A DNA stretch of 64,000 nucleotides. Source: Symbiodinium natans. Taxonomy: Eukaryota > Sar > Dinophyceae > Suessiales > Symbiodiniaceae. The notes beneath the pieces were generated by a model that saw nothing but the letters and a program-made list of their open reading frames with translations, did no database searches and had not been told where the DNA came from. The DNA lies in contig CAJNDS010002664.1 in the NCBI GenBank assembly GCA_905221605.1, positions 62,001-126,000 on the forward strand. The letters are read 5' to 3'. The position numbers and the translations under genes were made by a program. This document shows positions 20,840 through 30,863 of the stretch, in pieces; position 1 is the first letter of the stretch; every line of letters starts with the position of its first letter.

Positions 20840-22080
20840 CCCCCAAGTCCCCCAAATCCCCGACCTTGAGCCATTTTACAACCCACGTTACATCCCGACC
20901 ACCCACTTTACAACCAAAGACAGCATTTTCCGACATGAGATAGCTTACATGCCAACCCTAAGCCCTAAACCCACCACTGGCTCCCAAAAAATATGTTGGG
21001 GAAGATGCCATCCTACCCCCCCTTCATAGTTTAGGGTTTGAGCCCTGGACCCTGGACCCCAACCTGAACTGACACTCCCTGACTCCAAGGCTTGTCTTCG
21101 GGGTTCGTGGTTAAAGCATGTTAAAGCATGTTAAAGCATAAGCCCTAAGTGTTGAGGGTTTAGGAGGAGGGGCAGCCGGATGAGTGGCTGTACTCGCCAT
21201 TGCGGGCGGGCGTAGGAAGCTTACGAGCCGGTCGTGCCCGCTGCAGTGGTGGCAGGCCGCGCCCCAGGCGGGTCGCGCAGCGTTAGCATGAACCACTCCC
21301 CTAAACCCTAAACCCTAAACCCTTCCTACCAAGCCTTGAGTGTTGGTTTGACCCCTGACCCGGCCTGGATTGCCACAGAGTGGCAGGAGAACCTTGCTGG
21401 CCACAAGGAGCCTTCAGCAGGAGAAGCTGCGAGTTGCTTTCAAGGCTTTTAAGGCTTTGGGGTCTACTCCAAGCTATCAGAATTGATCCTCTGTGGTTCC
21501 CAAGCAAGATCTACTTGCAGCGAGGTGCTTGGCGACGACATCTGCAGCTTGGCGGAGCTGCGCCCGCGTCCGGCCCTGGCATGAGTGCGGAAATCTCGAG
21601 TGTCATTTTGCGGCTGGTGCCTGACAGAAGAACTTCGTAACGCGCAGTGGGTGACCGCAAGACAGGACATGCTATGACATGCTGAAACGCTGAATCGAGA
21701 ATTCGGAGGTGCCGGTGGTCCCACTAGCCTTAACATCCCTAAACACACGAGATCGAACAATCGGAAGGGCGCGTGCCGTGCCGATTCCGCCGGCCATGAT
21801 GAAGTTTTCGAGACCACCGGCATGTCAAATTCGCACAGGAACAGACTCTGTGAATGTTTAGGATGCTCACCGCCACAATTTGAATATCATTCATGCCAAC
21901 ACTTAAAATGTGTATAACGTTTGTCTTACTCTTCTTCGCGATCCTTCAGACATCGACACTGGCAAGGCGCGAAGCAAGAATTCACATTTCTGCCTCAGAG
22001 AGATTCTCTGAGTCGAGGAAGTCTGCCTAAAACGATGCCAAAGCCATGACAAAGCACAACGAAAGCGGGTGCAAGTGCCA
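20840..22080. other. No clear gene; scattered telomere-type words
   Basis: CCCTAAAC units occur near 20960, 21140 and 21300-21320. A minus frame ending SLQVDLAWEPQRINSDSLE at about 21464 is the only coding-like segment and has no motif. Confidence 0.3.
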
Positions 22081-22093
22081 GCTATTGTCAACT

Positions 22094-22197
22094 GGGGGTT
22101 TCCGAAAATAGGGAGACCTTATTGGGGGTCCTTATGAGAAAGGAATCCTGCTGTTTGGGGGTCTATATTAGGGGCCCCTCATTTGTCGCAAACCCCC
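22094..22197. mobile_element. Family-1 short inverted-repeat element, 104 bases
   Basis: The left end GGGGGTTTCCGAAAATAG is matched imperfectly by the inverted right end (GGGGGTTTGCGACAAATG read from the other strand). The interior shares TTGGGGGTCCTTAT and GGGGGTCTATATTAGGGG with copies at 26391, 57485 and, inverted, 27865. It has no coding capacity, and I see no clear target duplication. Confidence 0.75.
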
Positions 22198-22199
22198 AC

Positions 22200-23095
22200 A
22201 TAACCCCCACATCTACCTGAAGTAGCCCCTAACCCCCAAATGACCCCAAAGGTCCCTTGTAACGGCATTTATTATTTTGTAAGAGTTTGCTTCGAGCAGA
22301 AACCAGGCACATGTAACTGGTATCAAGTCTCCCAGCGGTGCTTCGGTGCTTGTCTGGGCTGGGCACGGGCGCGAGCGGCCGATGAACTCGCCGCAGCAAG
22401 AGGCTAGCACACCGCCTTGGCTGCAGTGTTAGACGAGTCTGACAAACAAATATGTATATAAGTAAATAAATACAAATGAACAAACAAATTAACAAATAAT
22501 CATATATATATATATATACAAACATATATGTAGATAAAGAAACCTAGACTTCGGGGTGACCTTTCTCATGGCGGACGAGGGGAATTTGCTGCCACGAACT
22601 GCCGCCGGGGCTCTGTTCATCCAGCCCTGCGAGCTCAATGTTCCTCGGTCTTGGGCTTTTTCAAGAATCTAAAGCTCAAGTTACTTGGCCGATGCAACAG
22701 AGTTTGAGTTTTGTGCAGCGATCAGGTTCCCTGTCATCTCAGGAGTCTCAGGAAGCTGTGCCGTGGCTTGAATATGCTTGAATAGATTGAAGGCCAAGAG
22801 GCACTACCTTTGTGTCCCCCAATGACTCGTGCAGAGGGGATCGGGAGCAAAGCAGCAGCGTTACACGATGAGTCTTGCGTAGCACTTCGGCCAGCAGACC
22901 TGCCGAGGGCAACATCATTCCCGTCTGTCTATGAGTCTATGACAGGTGTTTGCACGTAGTTGCGCTCCTGACTTCAAACCTAGAATCAACAACATCAGCA
23001 TCGTCATCTTCATAATCGCAGCAGCACCACTACCATCGACAGCAGGAGCCACAGCTCAGCAACAGAAACAGCAGCAGAAGCAACATCAGTCATCA
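22200..23095. other. No gene recognised
   Basis: Includes a short AT-rich run near 22450-22535 and CAG/CAA-rich sequence near 23040-23095. Plus frames here are low-complexity. Confidence 0.3.
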
Positions 23096-23339
23096 GCATC
23101 TACATGGCCCCTTTCTCTGCAGACTTGTGATAGAACGATTGAAAGCATGCTGCCTGCCTCGCAAAGGGTTGCTTTGTTCCAGGGCGTTGCATTCGTCGTC
23201 TAGCACCAGAAGAATCGGAGCATGCGACCTGAACCTGGCGAAGCTTGTGAGGTGTCAAGGCAATCGTCTGTTCACAGACATTCAGCTGCCCGACTTTTTC
23301 CCTGAGATTTCTTGGGCAGCTAGAGGGGTAACAGGGGAG

Positions 23340-23444
23340 ACCGGGGGGGAAGCCTAGGGAAACCTCAAAAGCTGCAAGGCGCCTTTCCAGCTGTTGGAGC
23401 TGCCAGGCGACACAGCGGCTGTGACCCTCTGGAGCTTCGGCCAA
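23340..23444 (-). CDS. Candidate coiled-coil exon
   Basis: The start of the minus frame reads LAEAPEGHSRCVAWQLQQLERRLAAFE in two stretches, with a heptad-like L/R pattern, followed by a GT. The preceding intron would contain the long TTTAGGG island. Confidence 0.35.
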
Positions 23445-23477
23445 CGAGCACGGCCCGGACCTGGCACCAAGGCTTGG

Positions 23478-23588
23478 TTTAGGGTTTAGGGTTTAGGGTT
23501 TAGGGTTTAGGGTTTAGGGTTTAGGGTTTAGGGTTTAGGGTTTAGGGTTTAGGGTTTAGGGTTTAGGGTTTAGGGTTTAGGGTTTAGG
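23478..23588. repeat. Longest TTTAGGG telomere-type array, about 16 units
   Basis: An essentially perfect TTTAGGG tandem of 111 bases, flanked on both sides by unrelated unique sequence, so it is an interstitial array and not a chromosome end. Confidence 0.97.
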
Positions 23589-24099
23589 TCAATTGCCAAA
23601 GGTCGGCTCTGTTCCCAAGATTTGCTAATCCGCGCACGGCCTGGCCATGAAAAAGTCGACGCATTCCTCGACAAGCAGCTCGCAGAAGTTGCTTGACGGG
23701 TGAAGAGCAACATGCAAAAGATCTGCAGTGATAGCATGTGATGTCCGTTGGCGACTGCCAACTCAACATTACCCTCCTTCTGTGATTGGGAGATTCTCTT
23801 GCTGGCGAAGTCTCTTTGATAGTCTTGACAGCTCTGCTCTTCTGATCCAGGCGCACGTGCAGCACGTTGCTTGAAAAAAGCCTGGCCAACTGTCGCGCAA
23901 TGGCCCAGCTTTCCCCCAAGATACTACATGTATCACCCGGAAAAATTCCCCCAACAGGGTGCAACCCGATGGTTGGAAACCCCCGAATGATTTCGGTGAT
24001 GGCCGCGGACACCCACAGGTGATCATGGTGCGTCTTCGCACGTCGCACGGAGTTGCGCAAGGAGGCTTTAGGGCCTTTAGGGCTGCGGGGTGGAGGCAA
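23584..24099 (-). CDS. Candidate exon, unrecognised
   Basis: The middle part (about 24050-23790) reads HLWVSAAITEIIRGFPTIGL, then NVLHVRLDQKSRAVKTIKE. It is balanced and protein-like but matches no family I know. Plus-strand frames across 24053-24653 compete with it. Confidence 0.3.
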   Translation of the reverse strand: MPPPRSPKGPKASLRNSVRRAKTHHDHLWVSAAITEIIRGFPTIGLHPVGGIFPGDTCSILGESWAIARQLARLFSSNVLHVRLDQKSRAVKTIKETSPARESPNHRRRVMLSWQSPTDITCYHCRSFACCSSPVKQLLRAACRGMRRLFHGQAVRGLANLGNRADLWQLT

Positions 24100-24765
24100 G
24101 GTCAGTCACGCAGGATGCCCGATTGCCACACATTGGTTCACCATTTTGCCAAAACGGGGTCCCGAATCGTGTCCGGGGTGTGGCATTGGCTTTTTTACGA
24201 AGTTCAACAGGCGCATTGCCATTAGCTTCCTACATCGGCGAAGAAACAACCCAGAATCCAAACTCATTCCTTAAGTCTACATTCGTTGACTACATCTCAA
24301 ATGCAGCACATCGACTGCCTTTAAGAAACACATTCCCAGACTCAAGAACCATACCCAGTGCTAGGCCCGCTCTGCAGGAACTCCGAGAATGCTCAATTTC
24401 GAGTGTGGACCAAGCTTGCCCTTACACACAGCACACCCTCAAAACCACGTCGGCGCCTGCCCGGACTTGCGGCAAAGCGCGCGACTTCTACACCCAGGGC
24501 GGTCTTCCCGATGCCCTGGTGTTCACTACTGTCGCAGGTGAATGGCTCAACTTTAGTGGGCCCTTGGACACGGTGTGGACTTCTCACGACAAGTGGTCGC
24601 TATGGCTGGTGTGGGAACAGTACCACATCTGCACGTGTCCGTTTGCCCACTAGCCTTTGCTCGTTCGAGGTATGTGCTCTGCAGGTGCCTCTGGACCATG
24701 CAGGGCGCAGGCACGACGGTTACGAAGAAGCATCAAAACCTGAACCAATCGATTATGGCACCATG

Positions 24766-25068
24766 TCAGCCACGTGGAGCTTTAAAAAACATGCCTGCTG
24801 CATGACCGGTGGGCGAAAGAAGTCCTCCACCTGCGGTGGCAGGAACGTCAGCTTGTCCTGATGAAATGGTGCAAAGCAAGCCAGCAATGAGATTCGAGAC
24901 TTTGGCATGTACAGTAACAATCAGTCTGCACACTTCTATGTCAGAGACCAGCTTGCGCAGTCCTGGAAGCTGCATGCCTCCTGTCCAAAAAATGGAACCG
25001 CAAAACGCCGCATCTTCGTGGCTCCATAGCAAACTGAACCCGTCTTGGATCCGTTCGACTTTGAGCAC
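24766..25068 (-). CDS. Candidate exon, unrecognised
   Basis: The frame reads ERIQDGFSLLWSHEDAAF, then GMQLPGLRKLVSDIEVC and a hydrophobic LIVTVHAKVSNLIAGLLC. It is the most protein-like sequence between 24 and 26 kb and may belong with the candidate start exon at 25983. No family recognised. Confidence 0.38.
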   Translation of the reverse strand: MLKVERIQDGFSLLWSHEDAAFCGSIFWTGGMQLPGLRKLVSDIEVCRLIVTVHAKVSNLIAGLLCTISSGQADVPATAGGGLLSPTGHAAGMFFKAPRG

Positions 25069-25662
25069 TGCGCGCCTGGAACCCTTCGATGTCAGTGTCC
25101 CGCTGGCTAAGAACTGATGATGGCCTCAAACTGGATCGATGACGCACCCGATCTTTGGCGAAACTCTTGTCCAGGTTGCAGTGGAGCCGTGGCTAGGTTT
25201 TGTTTTGAGATCTTGTTCGGCAAGATGGAATACGTCAAGCAATGGAGAACAGTGGGCGGCTACATTGTGACGTTTTCCCTTTTAGACGTTTGATGTGGGG
25301 TTAGCGTGCTCTCTGCCCGCCTGTCCGAATACTCCATGAGCTGCCAGGATCCATCGCCACCCATGCCTGCACTCGGGCAGTCACCACCTTGGCCATACCC
25401 TTCTTACTGGAGCGCGCTGCCGGGGCGTCACGTACTGGGGGCACCCCAAAAGGCACCAAAACAAAGCGCATCACCAGACCGTTGAGTCCAGTGGTTGCTC
25501 ACTCTTCAGTTCTGTGAGCAAAGGTCGCTACGAAACACAAAAAAGGCACTACTAAAGCGAGGCACATTCCAATCGGTCGTGGTTCGTGAGCAGGAGGAAA
25601 GCATTCGACTGATCGGCCACCTCCGGATGTTCGGGTCAGGGCATGCGCCTGTGGATGCTAAG

Positions 25663-25708
25663 CCCTAAACCCTAAACCCTAAACCCTAAACCCTAAACCC
25701 TAAACCCC
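25663..25708. repeat. CCCTAAA telomere-type island, about 6.5 units
   Basis: Clean CCCTAAA tandem, opposite in strand to the array at 23478. Confidence 0.95.
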
Positions 25709-25725
25709 AACTCCTAAACACTTGT

Positions 25726-25983
25726 TTAAGTATTGCATTGCAGGCACGTCGTGCCTCTGGGTGCGAGCTGGCGAGCAGTGCTTCCTTGGTATGCTCGAAG
25801 GCTGATGCGATAGACCTGGGCACCAGATATGGACGGCATCTGACGGGGGAGGGCCTCCGACAGACATGACAGACAAAATTCAGCCAAACGGCTTCCCAAC
25901 AAAGAGAGCTCCGTAGAAGCGTTCGGTGAAAGCACGTGCAGTGGCATCGAGAACCGTCCTGAGGGAGAGATTGACCCGGCCAT
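25726..25983 (-). CDS. Candidate first exon, unrecognised
   Basis: The ATG at 25983 sits in ACCATGGCC, a favourable eukaryotic start context, and opens MAGSISPSGRFSMPLHVL with a later LLGSRLAEFCLSCLSEALP. It lies upstream of the 24.8-25.1 kb candidate exon in the same direction. No family recognised. Confidence 0.33.
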   Translation of the reverse strand: MAGSISPSGRFSMPLHVLSPNASTELSLLGSRLAEFCLSCLSEALPRQMPSISGAQVYRISLRAYQGSTARQLAPRGTTCLQCNT

Positions 25984-26390
25984 GGTACCCACTAATTGCA
26001 CTTCATCTCACTAGGGAGGCTTGACACTTGCATTGCGATGGCACCTGCTTGTTGCAATAACATGCTGGCATCCACAGTCGATGAAGACCTGAATTCAGGC
26101 GCGTGCTGAAAATGAACAGCTCGCCATTGTCGCAGACCCTAAACCCCAAAACCCTAAACCCCTAAAACCCCCAAATCAGGCAAGTCGTTCCAAGAGGCCT
26201 GGGCAAGCTTCTTCGATTTGCAAGAGCTGAGGAAGACCAGGGAAACTCCACGCAGCCCGCGCCCCCCCACATTCAGGATCTTTCTGAGCTTCTCCTCGGC
26301 AACCAGTCCAAGATGCAGTGAAATCTACGAGTTTGCAGCTGCCGTGTTGCCGCTTCTCGCTATCGCAACCCTAAACCCTACATCCCACAT

Positions 26391-26490
26391 GGGGGTCTCC
26401 GAAAATAGGGGTACCTTGTTGGGGTCCTTATTAGAGGGGGATCCTACTGTTCGGGATCTATATTGGGGTCCCCTACTTTCGTAAACCCCC
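26391..26490. mobile_element. Family-1 short inverted-repeat element, 100 bases
   Basis: The left end GGGGGTCTCCGAAAATAGG is matched by the inverted right end GGGGGTTTACGAAAGTAGG. The interior has GGGGTCCTTATTAGAGGGG and GGGATCTATATTGGGG. It abuts the candidate exon that ends near 26495. Confidence 0.82.
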
Positions 26491-26494
26491 AAAT

Positions 26495-26695
26495 TGTTCT
26501 GAGCCACCATGGTGAGGCTTCGCTTGCAAGCCAAGCCACGTGGCTGCAGCTATGGACTTCTCCAGTGCCCTTGGTGCTCTCCAGAATGAGGCCTCCATCC
26601 TGACGCAAGAACGGACCAACAAGCTTTGAACCATCAGAAAGAGGGCTTTCCGAAACTTTGGATTCCCTGAGTATTTAGAACCTCCCAAGGAACGA
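26495..26695 (-). CDS. Candidate exon, unrecognised
   Basis: The frame reads SKLVGPFLRQDGGLILESTK, then GEVHSCSHVAWLASEASPWW. It is protein-like, with a family-1 element immediately 3'. No family recognised. Confidence 0.33.
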
Positions 26696-26935
26696 ATTCT
26701 TGCTACCAAGCATGGCGGGTCACGGCACAGAACGGCAACTCTTCCCCATCTCGCGCGGTCTCATGCATGCCGACTACCACAAGCTGTCATCCCACCTCCT
26801 ACTTACTAAATAGGACAACAAGACAGTTATGCAAAGGTTCCGCCGGCACTAGACTTTGCAGGGGCGACCCTCAAGTTTGCCAAGAGCGGTCCACAGGAGC
26901 GAGTTCTGTCCGAACTGTCTTCGTAGCCCCGATAC

Positions 26936-26957
26936 TTTAGGGTTTAGGGTTTAGGGT
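26936..26957. repeat. TTTAGGG island
   Basis: Three clean units just left of a diverged family-1 element. Confidence 0.9.
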
Positions 26958-26982
26958 TGAACGGAAGGGAATGGTACACTTA

Positions 26983-27107
26983 GGGGGTTTCCGAAGACCG
27001 AGGTGCCCTTGGGGCTTCTGGTTGAGGGATATCCTTTTCGGGAGGTTCGTCGAACAAGGATTAGAAGATCTTGGGGGAATATCAGGGGTACCCTTTTGGG
27101 AAATGCC
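26983..27107. mobile_element. Diverged family-1-like element
   Basis: Begins GGGGGTTTCCGAAGACCG, includes GGTGCCCTTGGGG, and ends with TACCCTTTTGGGAAATGCCC, which partly mirrors the left end. Its interior differs from the main family. Confidence 0.5.
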
Positions 27108-27379
27108 CGCTGTGTCACAACCCTTAAACCCTAAACGCCTAGACTTAACACTTGAGGCTTGGGTGCACCTCGTCACCATGTGCTGCTAGATGCAGGATGA
27201 GGCCGCTCCTGCCAAGGGTGGCAACTCGAAATCTGGGGTTTCTTAGGACTTAGAGTCTGGGGATTCAGGGCTCAGAAGCTTTTTTGCTTTTTGAGAGGCT
27301 GGTTTTGGGAACAACCCCACATGTGATCGCATCTCCTAACAGCTTGCACCTCGCAGTATCCTTTTTCATCCCAACTGCA

Positions 27380-27650
27380 TTTTATCCTTGAACATCTGCT
27401 TGGCTGATTTTTACCTGGGGCCTCCCTCTCATATGAACTGCAGTAGCCTTGCAACTTGCGGGTGCTTGGACCAGTTCACAGGCAACCTGCTTGCAGTCCG
27501 GACCTGTCCTTTGCGCATGCGACAACGTCAGCAGCTTTGTCAACGAGGACGAGGAAGCCGTGCCCACATTCAGACGGACCTGCTCAGCCGAAGAACCCTA
27601 CCACAACAGAGTCGAGCAGCAGCATGCTTCCCCGACCCGCCTAAAGCAAT
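27380..27650. other. Exon candidates on both strands
   Basis: Minus 27567-27382 reads SSSLTKLLTLSHAQRTG, then CKQVACELVQAPASCKA. Plus 27449-27650 reads DNVSSFVNEDEEAVPTF. Both look moderately protein-like; no motif decides. Confidence 0.2.
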
Positions 27651-27864
27651 CTAAACCGGAATTTCCCCAAACCCCGACCATAATAAACATCCCTTTACAA
27701 CCTACCTTCCTAAATTTTCCAACCCTAAACCCTAAACCTTCAACGCTCAACCCTGAACCCTGCCTGGCCGGTCTGGAGTCGTCCAGAATCCCTTGCGCTC
27801 GACACGATGCGGTCGATCTCGGACTCGAAATCTATGGGCAAGTAGTTCGTCAACGGCCTGATGT

Positions 27865-27967
27865 GGGGGTTTATGAAGATAATTGACCCCCAACACAGAT
27901 CCCCAAACAGAAGGATCCCCTCAGAATAAGAACCCCAATAAAGTACCCCTAATTTAGGAAACCTTCA
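27865..27967. mobile_element. Family-1 short element, reverse orientation
   Basis: Read on the minus strand it follows the family order: GGTTTCCTAAATTAGGGG, then GGGGATCCTTCTGTTTGGGG, then a terminus ending in TAAACCCCC. This is the opposite orientation to the copies at 22094 and 26391. Confidence 0.72.
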
Positions 27968-28235
27968 TGTGGTTTATGGTATCCAGGGTTTAGGAGGGTT
28001 TAGGGTTGGGGGTATCTACGGTTAAGGGTTGCCGCCCTGTTCTTAGACAACAGGATGTCGGAACATGCTAGCACCGGAGCAAGCACAAGTCTACGCCATC
28101 TCACTCAGCATCCCGCGAAGCATAGAGGACGAAGAGCACGCAGAGACCAGGATCCGTGGAAGCCTGGCTTGGACCCAACGGATTCGGTGGCACAGGAGAA
28201 TAGTGTGGTCGGGCTTCATTCATGGTCATTCTCAA

Positions 28236-28712
28236 TCACAGGGTTTTGAGCTGATGCTCACACGTGCAGCTCCCCGTCTCAAATTTCGAGGCCATATCTT
28301 GCAGCCCTGTTGCGAAGCGGTTCTTGCTCTTGCCAACCATGAAGGTGCGCAAAGATCTATCTGTAAACTCATCCGTCCACATGACGGGGCTCCTCGCACA
28401 CTGATGAGGACCTGGCGACGCTGCTGACTGGGCATCGCCAAAGAGGCCACTTTCAGTCGTCCTAGACACAACACGACAGTCCCCGAACATCTGAGGGCTT
28501 CCATGAGCCAAACAGCAGCCGAGCAACTTGGCCCACTTCGATGCGCTGGCGTGCCCATGTTGCTGCCAGCTTGGTGTGGAGTCCCCAGGTTTGCGGGCGT
28601 GCTCGCCTGATTCGCAGGTGATGGGAACCTTGGCTCTCGAGGGTGCTCCCACACCTTTGAGTGAGAGCGAGAGTGTGAGAGGGGTGCAAGTGTGCTTGTC
28701 ACATTCTGACAA
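28236..28712 (-). CDS. Candidate exons, unrecognised
   Basis: The last third (about 28400-28236) reads SPVMWTDEFTDRSLRTFM and GKSKNRFATGLQDMASKF, which is protein-like. Earlier parts of the frame are Ser/Pro-rich. A second minus frame overlaps. Confidence 0.3.
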   Translation of the reverse strand: MSECDKHTCTPLTLSLSLKGVGAPSRAKVPITCESGEHARKPGDSTPSWQQHGHASASKWAKLLGCCLAHGSPQMFGDCRVVSRTTESGLFGDAQSAASPGPHQCARSPVMWTDEFTDRSLRTFMVGKSKNRFATGLQDMASKFETGSCTCEHQLKTL

Positions 28713-28748
28713 ACCCGAGCAACATGCTCATGTAGAGCGAGTTTGGGC

Positions 28749-29057
28749 TTACCGTGGACGTCTCAGAGCCGGCGCGGTCAAAGCCTCAGATTCAAGAAGC
28801 AAGGCTCGAAGGCATGAGAAGTTGCTTCCTCTCTTTGACATCTCTCCTGACTTGACTTGCAATCCCCCCATAAACCAAGTGCAGCACACTGTAGCCAACT
28901 CGAATCCGTTCAGACAACTCTCTTTGTTTGCAGCAGGGCGCTGTGCATGCGGGTCCTTGCCGGGGTCCAGGGCGAATGTGGTGTCGCACTTCGGCTTATG
29001 GGAGGCAGCGAGAGGGGTGTCGAGGTGGAGGGCGTGGACAACGCCCGGGTCCTGCAA
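28749..29057 (-). CDS. Candidate exon, unrecognised
   Basis: The frame reads NKESCLNGFELATVCCTW, then GGLQVKSGEMSKRGSNFSC. It is plausibly coding and upstream of the 28.2-28.7 kb candidate on the same strand. Confidence 0.3.
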   Translation of the reverse strand: MQDPGVVHALHLDTPLAASHKPKCDTTFALDPGKDPHAQRPAANKESCLNGFELATVCCTWFMGGLQVKSGEMSKRGSNFSCLRALLLESEALTAPALRRPR

Positions 29058-29059
29058 AC

Positions 29060-29726
29060 GATCGGACTGGGGCGCTTCAGGCTGCAGTTAGTATTATGCG
29101 TCGGTACATGAGGAAGAAACGGCAAACCTGCTTGTAATCATGCGTTGGTCCAACCAAGCTTAGCCAGCTGAGTACGCGGCGTGCTTTGCCCAGACTGGTT
29201 CGATCGCGCGCGCGACCCACATCGACTTCTAGAGGGGCTTTGCAGCCGGAGATCCATCAGGTGGAAGTCGTCCCTGCGCAGCTGTGTTGGACCATCTTGA
29301 AGCAAGGTGAAGGGAGGCACCAATTCAGAGTCCTACAGAGTCCAACTGAATCCTATTGAGTCCTACACCGGCGACTGGGGCGACTGCAGGCCTTTCGTGG
29401 GACTCAGCGTTTTGCAGGATGGGCGGAAGCCAGCCACTGGGCCGTGCCTCCGGGACACCCTGTGCACCCTTTCAAGCATACATGCGACAAGTGACGACAA
29501 CAGTCTACCATACTTACTATACCCTGCAAGTACGTGTGGCATAACCCCATGTGTCCTCCCCCCCCCCCCCTCCCCTCCTTTTGTTGCCGAGGCGCCTCGG
29601 AAGGCTCGCCCACCGGGCTGCGCTTCCCCGAGATGGCGCGCCAGAGGCTTGTCATCCCACAAAGACTACAGGAAAAGCGGCTCGACAACGTCCGAATCTC
29701 ATGCGGAGCCCTTAGAGTCTTAGACC
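29060..29726. other. No gene recognised
   Basis: Contains a poly-C run at about 29560-29571. Overlapping frames on both strands lack motifs. Confidence 0.25.
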
Positions 29727-29924
29727 ATGGCTAAAGTGTGGAATGGCTGTTTGGTGGGCCTTCTGGTTGCGCAAGTCGTTGCATGCCACAGGTTGAGTAT
29801 GCTCGAGGGGCGCTCTGTGGCCCCAGGTTTCGATGAGGGAGATCTTGATATACACCTCCGATGCCACATGACAAGACTGAAATCTGCCATGAACCAACTA
29901 CAATTCTGGAGCCTGGCCATGTGA
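29727..29924 (+). CDS. Possible small secreted protein, plus strand
   Basis: Opens in ACCATGGCT with MAKVWNGCLVGLLVAQVVAC, a signal-peptide-like hydrophobic N-terminus ending A-C, followed by polar residues; 65 codons in total. It would be the only plus-strand gene in the window. No family, and overlapping minus frames exist. Confidence 0.25.
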   Translation: MAKVWNGCLVGLLVAQVVACHRLSMLEGRSVAPGFDEGDLDIHLRCHMTRLKSAMNQLQFWSLAM

Positions 29925-30267
29925 GCGCACAGAAGCTGCAAGCTAAGCTGTGACGGATCCGACCTGCAACAACACTAACACGTCCACCTTGAACCCTAAA
30001 CCCTAAGAGTCAAACAGAGCACCTCCCAAGCGCCTGCCCCAAAATGTCCTAAACGACACAATCTCAAGGCGAGGTCGGAGCCACATGTCGCACTTGCACT
30101 GTCTGGTATAGGCACAGGTGGTTGCTGATTGAAGGTCCTGGATCTGCGCGTTCTGGATCTCGCCAGAAAGCCTTGTTGAGCCCGTAAGAACCGCCACAGC
30201 CATGATAGGCCATGCAGGCGGGGCCAGCAAGCAATTCGCCCCTTTTTGTTACATTATCATGAGTTTG

Positions 30268-30345
30268 ATTATGAAATATGATGAACATCATGATGATGAT
30301 GATGATGATTCTGTTGATGATGACGATGATGTGATGGTGAAGTGA
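30268..30345. repeat. GATGAT trinucleotide repeat
   Basis: GATGAT-type units with interruptions over about 75 bases. Confidence 0.85.
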
Positions 30346-30350
30346 ACCCA

Positions 30351-30863
30351 TTAAAAGAAAAAACAGGAACCTCGGCTTGCCCCGGCTTTAGGGTTGACGA
30401 GTTCCAAGGCGTTTAACATCGGGATAAAAACTGCGATGCAATTATTCCTGTAGAAAAGACTCGCCCTTTCAAACAAGCAATCTTTTAGCCCTGAGCCTTG
30501 GCAAGGTGGGCATGGCTTAGGTAGAGCGCCGATCTTTTTCCAGAAGGTAGCTGGTTCCTTGCTGCAAAGGGCCTTGAACAGCAACTTGTCAAGAAGACAA
30601 GCAACCTGAACCCCCGCAAATCATGAGAGCCCTCAGTGAGCTTTGAATCGATATATGGGGAGTCCCGATGAGGCACCGATGATGGGGCACACAGGTTGTA
30701 GCTTCTGTACTACCCTCTCATGGTCGGCGTCGGTAAAGTGGTAGAGCCTCGGAGATGCAGCTTGGCTGTTTACCTTGGTGCCCCAAAGCTGGAAACCTTC
30801 AATGATGCAAGCCCTCAGGGTGTCAGGTGGTTTCTTCCGGCAGAAGCACATCGGCATTAACAT
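30351..30863 (-). CDS. Candidate exons 3' of the TLDc gene
   Basis: Frames read FQLWGTKVNSQAASPRLYHF and ADHERVVQKLQPVCP (about 30800-30690), then LLFKALCSKEPATFWKKIGAL in two pieces (about 30580-30520). The second recalls the K-x-F-W-K-x-I linker found in LINE-type retroelement polyproteins, but this is a single weak resemblance. Confidence 0.28.

Noticed and set aside
20863-20885. CTTGAGCCATTTTAC as a relic of the dinoflagellate spliced leader
   Set aside because: The reverse complement of the leader should read CTTGAGCCAAAATGGC; the match breaks after CTTGAGCCA. No retrogene or leader gene is supported.
23478-23588. A true chromosome end
   Set aside because: Unique sequence continues on both sides, so the array is interstitial.
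24090-24653. 187-codon plus-strand frame ending with a Trp-rich segment
   Set aside because: The end looks protein-like, but there is no motif and splice or start evidence is missing; left as undecided sequence.
28528-29091. 187-codon plus-strand frame
   Set aside because: Overlaps minus-strand frames that look more protein-like; composition Ser/Arg/Gly-rich and no motif.
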